From: Streptomyces albipurpureus
GTDB taxonomy: Bacteria > Actinomycetota > Actinomycetes > Streptomycetales > Streptomycetaceae
Assembly: GCF_023701525.1 (NCBI RefSeq)
Contig: NZ_JAMQAW010000031.1
Location: forward strand, 55,343-91,482
Direction of reading: 5' to 3'
Length of the DNA: 36,140 nt
Shown: piece by piece, positions 32,238 through 36,140 of the stretch
Layout of the letters: each line of letters opens with the position of its first letter
Position numbering within the stretch: position 1 is the stretch's first letter
Translations under genes and position numbers: made by a program
The notes under the pieces: generated by a model
Databases searched by the model: none
Told to the model about the DNA's origin: nothing
What the model saw: only the letters and a program-made list of their open reading frames with translations

Positions 32238-33017
32238 GTGACGATCTGGGAGATGCTTGCCGTCTTCGCCGCGGGTATCAGCGCTGGCACCATCAACACC
32301 ATCGTCGGCTCGGGAACACTGATCACCTTCCCCGTGCTCCTCGCGACCGGCCTCTCGCCGGTCACCGCGACCGTCTCCAACGCTCTGGGACTCGTCTCCG
32401 GCGCGATCAGCGGGGTCATCGGCTATCGCGCCGAACTCGTCGGCCAGCGCCGTCGAGTCATTCGACTGAGCATCGTCGCCGCCATCGGCGGCATCAGCGG
32501 TGCCATTCTGCTGCTGACCCTGCCGGAGACGGCCTTTGAGACGATCGTCCCGATACTCGTCGCCCTCGCCCTGGTCCTGGTCGTCCTCCAACCTCGTATC
32601 TCGCGAGCCGTCCAGCGCCGCCGCGCCGCCAAGGGCACCACCGACACCCACCCCGACGGCGGCCCGCTCCTCCTGATCGGCCTGCTCTTCGCCAGCGTCT
32701 ACGGCGGGTACTTCACCGCAGCGCAGGGAATCCTCTACGTCGCCCTGATGGGCATGCTGCTCCATGACACCCTGCAACGGATCAACGCCGTCAAGAACGT
32801 CCTCGCCGCGGTCGTCAACAGCATTGCGGCACTCTTCTTCGTCTTTGTCGCAGACATCGACTGGACCGCTGTCGTACTGATCGCCATCGGCTCAGCCATC
32901 GGCGGCCAGGTCGGAGCCAAGGTCGGCCGCAAGCTCTCGCCCACCGCGCTCCGCGCCATCATCGTGGCCGTCGGCATGGTCGCGATCGTCCAACTCCTGC
33001 TACGCCGCTACGGCTGA
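32238..33017 (+). CDS. TSUP (TauE/SafE) family membrane transporter
   Basis: This 259-aa protein has about eight hydrophobic helices in two similar halves. The first half carries AAGISAGTINTIVGSGTLITFP and ATVSNALGLVSGAISGVIGY, and the second carries LFASVYGGYFTAAQGILY. This is the TauE/SafE plan, whose members move sulfite, sulfoacetate or other organic anions. GTG 32238 has GAGGGG 6 nt upstream; the earlier in-frame GTG at 32205 lacks a site. It follows the SPFH gene by 58 bp. The substrate is unknown. Confidence 0.88.
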   Translation: MTIWEMLAVFAAGISAGTINTIVGSGTLITFPVLLATGLSPVTATVSNALGLVSGAISGVIGYRAELVGQRRRVIRLSIVAAIGGISGAILLLTLPETAFETIVPILVALALVLVVLQPRISRAVQRRRAAKGTTDTHPDGGPLLLIGLLFASVYGGYFTAAQGILYVALMGMLLHDTLQRINAVKNVLAAVVNSIAALFFVFVADIDWTAVVLIAIGSAIGGQVGAKVGRKLSPTALRAIIVAVGMVAIVQLLLRRYG

Positions 33018-33024
33018 CACCGTT

Positions 33025-33060
33025 GAGCCCGCCCTCTCCCGAAAGGCTGAGGACGGGCTC
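33025..33060. terminator. Hairpin between convergent TSUP and HNH genes
   Basis: GAGCCCG at 33025-33031 pairs with CGGGCTC at 33054-33060, and CCTC/GAGG extends the stem inward after unpaired bases. It lies 8 nt after one stop codon and 13 nt before the other. Confidence 0.6.
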
Positions 33061-33072
33061 GGAAGAACTGGT

Positions 33073-33582
33073 CTACGCCGCTGGCCGTGCTGCCAGCCAG
33101 CTCGGCAACTCCGAGCGCTCACCCACTTTGAGCCCCAGCAGCATGGCATCGGCCGGCGACGGCACGAAGGGCTCCCGCAGTAGCGGCATCCCCGCCTGCT
33201 CCGGCGTACGGGCGGCCTTGCGGTGGTTGTCCTCAGCGCACGAGGCCACCGTGTTCAGCCAGCTGTCCGACCCACCGTGCGAGCGCGGCAGTACATGGTC
33301 GACTGTGGTGGCGCGCTTGCCGCAGTACGCGCACCGGTACTGGTCCCGGACCAGGACTCCCCGCCTCGACCACGGTGCCTGTCTTCGGAAGGGCACCCTG
33401 ACATATCTGCACAGCCTGATCACCCGGGGTACCGGAAGTTCAACCGTGGCAGCACGCAAACGGAGTCCTGGGTGGGCCTGCTCGACGACGGCCTTGTCCT
33501 GGAGGACCAGCACCACCGCACGGTTCAACGTCACCGTCGACAGCGGCTCGAAGCTCGCATTCAGTACCAGCGTGTCCCGCAT
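33073..33582 (-). CDS. HNH endonuclease
   Basis: This 169-aa protein has a C-terminal HNH nuclease fold. Cys84-x2-Cys87 (CAYCGK) begins the zinc knuckle, Asp95-His96 (TVDHVLPRSHGG) is the catalytic part, Asn110 follows, and the final block is CAEDNHRKA with Cys115 and His120. The second Cys of that last pair is replaced, as in related Streptomyces proteins. The N-terminal region (LVLNASFEPLSTVTLNRAVVLVLQDKAV) is typical of this chromosomal family. GGAGGTG precedes the ATG at 33582. The biological target is unknown and there is no methylase or phage gene nearby. Confidence 0.9.
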   Translation of the reverse strand: MRDTLVLNASFEPLSTVTLNRAVVLVLQDKAVVEQAHPGLRLRAATVELPVPRVIRLCRYVRVPFRRQAPWSRRGVLVRDQYRCAYCGKRATTVDHVLPRSHGGSDSWLNTVASCAEDNHRKAARTPEQAGMPLLREPFVPSPADAMLLGLKVGERSELPSWLAARPAA

Positions 33583-33717
33583 CACGCCCACCTCCGTATC
33601 CCGGCCCCACCCGTGATCGGGCTCTGGGCTCGGATCAACTCTGGCTGGGCGCGCCGAGATGGACAACGCAATATCTGCGCCTCCCAGGGGACCACCCCCG
33701 GGCCCCGGTAATAAAAG

Positions 33718-33754
33718 TGCCCTGCTCTGATCTCTCCAAGACCAGAGCAGGGCA
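33718..33754 (-). terminator. Intrinsic terminator of the PEBP gene
   Basis: TGCCCTGCTCTG at 33718-33729 pairs fully with 33743-33754 around a 13-nt loop. Read on the minus strand it is followed by CTTTTATT, giving a U-rich tract, so this is a classical Rho-independent terminator. It lies 17 nt past the stop. Confidence 0.85.
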
Positions 33755-33770
33755 AACAACAGACGAACGG

Positions 33771-34307
33771 TCAGTGCGCCAAGGGTCCTTCGTACTCACC
33801 GATCACCGATGCGCGAGCGAGCGTGTGAAAGCGAAGATTGAACCCCACGACCGCGGGCGACGCGTCCGCGTCAGGACCGAGTTTCTCGCTGTCCACCGCA
33901 TACACGGTGAAGACATAGCGATGATTCTCTCCGGCCGGGGGAGCGGCGCCACCGAAGTCCTTCGACCCGTAGTCGTTTCGGGCATGTACGGCACCATCGG
34001 GAAGCCCGGCGAAGGGCCCGCTGCCCGCGCCGGCGGGGAGCTCGGTGACGGACGCGGGAAGGTCGAAGAGCACCCAGTGCCAGAACCCACTGCCCGTGGG
34101 GGCGTCCGGATCAAAGCACGTCACGGCAAAGCTCTTGGTCTCTGCGGGAAACCCTTCCCAACGAAGCTGGGGCGAGATGTTGCCCTCGGCATGGACCTGA
34201 GCGTCCTTCAGTACCGATCCCGGTGCGATGTCGTCGCTCACCACGGTGAATGACGGCACCTGCGGATGGAAATCGTGCGGAAGGGGCGCCTTCGTCGACT
34301 CGGTCAC
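33771..34307 (-). CDS. YbhB/YbcL family Raf kinase inhibitor-like protein (PEBP)
   Basis: This 178-aa cytosolic protein of the phosphatidylethanolamine-binding protein family has DPDAPTGSGFWHWVLFDLP as the ligand-pocket motif, a central ARNDYGSKDFGGAAPPAGENHRY, and YVFTVYAVD near the end. The function of bacterial members is not firmly known. The start is GTG 34307 with GGAGG 7 nt upstream. It is 52 bp downstream of the Spo0M-like gene in the same direction, so cotranscription is likely, and it ends at a U-tract terminator. Confidence 0.92.
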   Translation of the reverse strand: MTESTKAPLPHDFHPQVPSFTVVSDDIAPGSVLKDAQVHAEGNISPQLRWEGFPAETKSFAVTCFDPDAPTGSGFWHWVLFDLPASVTELPAGAGSGPFAGLPDGAVHARNDYGSKDFGGAAPPAGENHRYVFTVYAVDSEKLGPDADASPAVVGFNLRFHTLARASVIGEYEGPLAH

Positions 34308-34359
34308 GTCTGTACCTCCGGTTCGGCTGCTGCTGACTGCTGACTACCGCACCGGGAGC

Positions 34360-35142
34360 CTAGAACCAGTTCCGACGGCCACCGACGTCGGCGAGCCACT
34401 GGTTGATGTACGCGCCCCAGTCAGTGGACTGGAAGTCATGGTGGCCGACCGTGAACGCCTTGTACGAGTCGCTGCCCTCGCTGAAGAGACCCGGCTTCTT
34501 GTCCATCTCCAGGATGACGTCCATTTCGCGCGCGTCGGCGATGAAGGTCAGCTCCACCTGGTTCAGCCCGCGGTACTGGCTCGGCGGGAGGAACTCGATC
34601 TCCTGGTAGAACGGCAGCTGCTGGCGCGTCCCACGGATGTGCCCGCGCTCCATGTCCGCACTCTTGAAGCGGAAGCCGATCTGTAGGAAGGAGTCGAGGA
34701 TGGCCTGCTGCGCCGGCAGCGGGTGCACATTGATCGGATCCAGATCACCGGAGTCCACGGCCCGTGCGATCTCCAGCTCGGTCGTGACACCGATGTTCAT
34801 TCCGCGCAGCTGCTGCCCGGCGATGCTGGTGACCGGGGTCTCCCAGGGGATCTCCAGCCCGAACGGCACCACGTGCACCGCCCCGGCCTTCACCTCGAAC
34901 TCGCCACCGAGCCGCTGCTTGATGAACTCGATGTCCTGCTTGAACTCCCCGTCGCCGTTCTCCACCTCGACGCGCGCCTGGAGGCCCACGGAGAGCGCCT
35001 CGATCTTCTGATCGACCGAGCCGCCCTCAATGCGCACCTCGCCCTGGACCACGCCGCCCGGGACGACGTTCTCCTCGGTGAGCACCGTCTCCACGGAGGC
35101 CCCACCGGCCCCCAGGCTTGCCAGCAGCTTCTTGAAACCCAT
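34360..35142 (-). CDS. Spo0M-like (SpoOM) arrestin-fold sporulation protein
   Basis: This 260-aa protein starts MGFKKLLASLGAGGASVETVL, continues with VVPGGVVQGEVRIEGGSVDQKIEALSVGLQARVE, and has a later PFGLEIPWETPVTSIAG. These are hallmarks of the Spo0M family, with two arrestin-like beta domains. In Bacillus Spo0M affects sporulation and cell division; its role in Streptomyces is unclear. The ATG at 35142 has AAGGAG 5 nt upstream; the GTG at 35148 lies directly on that site and is less likely. The PEBP gene follows. Confidence 0.9.
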   Translation of the reverse strand: MGFKKLLASLGAGGASVETVLTEENVVPGGVVQGEVRIEGGSVDQKIEALSVGLQARVEVENGDGEFKQDIEFIKQRLGGEFEVKAGAVHVVPFGLEIPWETPVTSIAGQQLRGMNIGVTTELEIARAVDSGDLDPINVHPLPAQQAILDSFLQIGFRFKSADMERGHIRGTRQQLPFYQEIEFLPPSQYRGLNQVELTFIADAREMDVILEMDKKPGLFSEGSDSYKAFTVGHHDFQSTDWGAYINQWLADVGGRRNWF

Positions 35143-35231
35143 GTCCACTCCTTCTCGGCGTTCTGTTCATGCTCAGTCTCGCGCGGTCTTGACCCCTACT
35201 TACGCGCTTCAAGGGCCACCGGTTCCCCGGG

Positions 35232-35237
35232 TACCCT
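35232..35237 (+). promoter_or_regulatory. Possible -10 box of the 3-methyladenine glycosylase gene
   Basis: TACCCT (TAnnnT) lies 8 nt before the ATG at 35246. No Shine-Dalgarno sequence is visible, so transcription starting near the ATG is plausible. The -35 region is weak. Confidence 0.25.
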
Positions 35238-35245
35238 CGGACGCC

Positions 35246-35887
35246 ATGATCGAGACCTCCGACCGTACGCCTTTGCCACGGAAGTTCTTCGACCGCCCTG
35301 TTCTTGAGGTGGCGCCGCAACTCCTCGGCTGCACCCTGGTACGCCATACGGCCGACGGTCCCATCGAACTGCGGATCACCGAGGTCGAGGCGTACGCGGG
35401 GGAGATCGACCCGGGCTCCCACGCGTACCGCGGCCGTACCGCCCGCAACGAGGTGATGTTCGGCCCTCCCGGCCATGCGTATGTCTACTTCACCTACGGA
35501 ATGTGGCACTGCCTCAACGCTGTGTGCGGACCGGAGGACCAGGCGAGCGGGGTCCTCCTGCGAGCAGGTCAGATCCAAGTGGGCGCTGACCTAGCCCGTA
35601 AACGTCGATTCTCGGCCCGTCATGACAAGGAACTAGCCAAAGGGCCGGCCCGACTGGCTACCGCCCTCGATGTGGACCGTGCCCTGAACGGCACTGACCT
35701 CTGCGCGGACGGCATGGCCCCACTCGCTCTACTGCCCGGGCCCGCCCCGGACCCTGAACTGGTACGCAACGGCCCCAGGACGGGTGTCGGCGGAGGTGGA
35801 GCCCATCAGCCCTGGCGCTACTGGATCGATGGGGACCCTACGGTCAGCCCCTATCGCCCACACGCCCCACGACGTCGGGCAACTTGA
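35246..35887 (+). CDS. DNA-3-methyladenine glycosylase (Aag/MPG family)
   Basis: This 213-aa base-excision repair enzyme removes 3-methyladenine and other alkylated purines from DNA. The active-site segment ITEVEAYAG holds the catalytic Glu48, with Tyr50 as the stacking residue. His59 (SHAYRG) and FGPPGHAYVYFTYGMWHCLN follow the AAG pattern, and KGPARLATAL is the later conserved block. The ATG at 35246 begins MIETSDRTPLPRKFF. It belongs to the eukaryotic-type AAG fold, not the TagA or AlkA families. It stands alone and faces the tail region. Confidence 0.93.
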   Translation: MIETSDRTPLPRKFFDRPVLEVAPQLLGCTLVRHTADGPIELRITEVEAYAGEIDPGSHAYRGRTARNEVMFGPPGHAYVYFTYGMWHCLNAVCGPEDQASGVLLRAGQIQVGADLARKRRFSARHDKELAKGPARLATALDVDRALNGTDLCADGMAPLALLPGPAPDPELVRNGPRTGVGGGGAHQPWRYWIDGDPTVSPYRPHAPRRRAT

Positions 35888-35998
35888 CTCCACCCGCCGA
35901 GACGCCTAACGTAGCCCGAGCCGCTTGAGACGGGCCCTGCTGTTCAGCACCCCGTAAGCGGCCATCCACTACTCTTCACTGAAGCCCAAATCGGGTTC

Positions 35999-36018
35999 AA
36001 TTTCGGCGTGCCGAAATT
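35999..36018. promoter_or_regulatory. 20-nt palindrome in the tail region
   Basis: AATTTCGGC-GT-GCCGAAATT is a perfect 9-bp inverted repeat with a 2-nt centre, flanked by two copies of TTCAAT (35996-36001 and 36017-36022). It may be an operator or a small hairpin. Confidence 0.4.
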
Positions 36019-36043
36019 CAATCTCGATGAACTCGATTATGAG

Positions 36044-36071
36044 TTGCACTGGGAATCAGCTAACGTAGTGA
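36044..36071 (+). promoter_or_regulatory. Possible promoter in the tail
   Basis: TTGCAC at 36044-36049, a 16-nt spacer and TAGTGA at 36066-36071 resemble a Streptomyces vegetative promoter (TTGACr / TAGrrT) imperfectly. The purine-rich leader-like DNA begins right after it. Confidence 0.3.
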
Positions 36072-36140
36072 ACACGCCGAAAGGCAAAAGCCCTTCCAAT
36101 CGGGTGTTGGATTGAATTCGAAGTCCGGAAACGGAATGAG

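Larger units (their letters stand above)
35888..36140. other. Non-coding, AT-richer tail; possible stable-RNA promoter/leader
   Basis: No open reading frame looks coding in these 253 bp, and base composition shifts toward A+T from about 35960. The last 70 bases are purine-rich with CGCCGAAAGGC and GGAAACGG boxes, in the style of Streptomyces rRNA operon leaders. A weak 5-bp hairpin (GCCCG/CGGGC, 35914-35935) could end the glycosylase transcript. Confirming an rrn operon would need the sequence beyond the window. Confidence 0.4.

Noticed and set aside
33583..33759. N-terminal extension of the HNH endonuclease
   Set aside because: It would run through the U-tract terminator at 33718-33754; ATG 33582 with GGAGGTG fits better.
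1..36140. tRNA genes, CRISPR arrays, IS elements, prophage genes
   Set aside because: I saw no cloverleaf with a TTC-loop and acceptor stem, no spaced repeats, no transposase or integrase motif, and no terminal inverted repeats.

Overview
This is a high-GC actinobacterial chromosome segment, almost certainly Streptomyces. Codon third positions are mostly G or C, GTG and TTG starts are common, and it carries genus-typical genes: a cysteine-free chaplin, a streptophobe membrane protein, an SGM_5486-type microprotein and an InhA-like FabI. The gene order matches, as far as I remember it, the S. coelicolor block that includes fabG/fabI (SCO1815/1814), serB and chpE (SCO1800), read in descending SCO order. 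I see no prophage, IS element, CRISPR array or tRNA, and no gene-free gap over 300 bp. This is conserved core chromosome rather than a mobile island.

Layout. 1-3960: secreted subtilisin-like protease (-), then a DUF485/acetate-type symporter pair (+). 3961-6552: moaA behind a possible DNA-damage-type promoter, a small Cys/His protein, a DUF3099 protein and a GlsB-like membrane protein. 6571-10931: tldD, tldE and tyrS, all on the minus strand. 11163-12661: fabG-fabI operon of lipid synthesis. 12919-15658: small secreted protein, then a FadR-type regulator divergent from a CynX/NimT-type MFS transporter plus its 39-aa partner, with a perfect 15-bp palindrome between them. 15823-18349: small membrane protein, SixA-like phosphatase and serB. 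18569-22986: streptophobe membrane protein divergent from a two-FHA ABC exporter resembling mycobacterial Rv1747. 23069-26131: secreted SLT-domain protein, a divergent QueA homologue and an SDR oxidoreductase (all -). 26328-28549: GAF histidine kinase, LuxR-type response regulator and chpE. 28679-33017: uncharacterised protein (-), then an ABC ATPase, NfeD, SPFH/stomatin and TSUP transporter (all +). 33073-36140: HNH endonuclease, PEBP/YbhB and Spo0M-like proteins (-), 3-methyladenine DNA glycosylase (+), and an AT-richer tail that looks like promoter/leader DNA, possibly of an rRNA operon beginning past the window.

The genes serve envelope and morphogenesis (chaplin, SLT hydrolase, FHA-ABC exporter, stomatin/NfeD, Spo0M), primary metabolism (serB, fabGI, moaA, tyrS) and small-molecule transport. 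Convergent gene pairs are repeatedly separated by long perfect hairpins with 17-25 bp stems. No wholly new system is evident. The least explained parts are the divergent QueA, the FHA-ABC/streptophobe pair, the microprotein beside the MFS transporter, and two short tandem-repeat arrays, one of which contains a stop codon.
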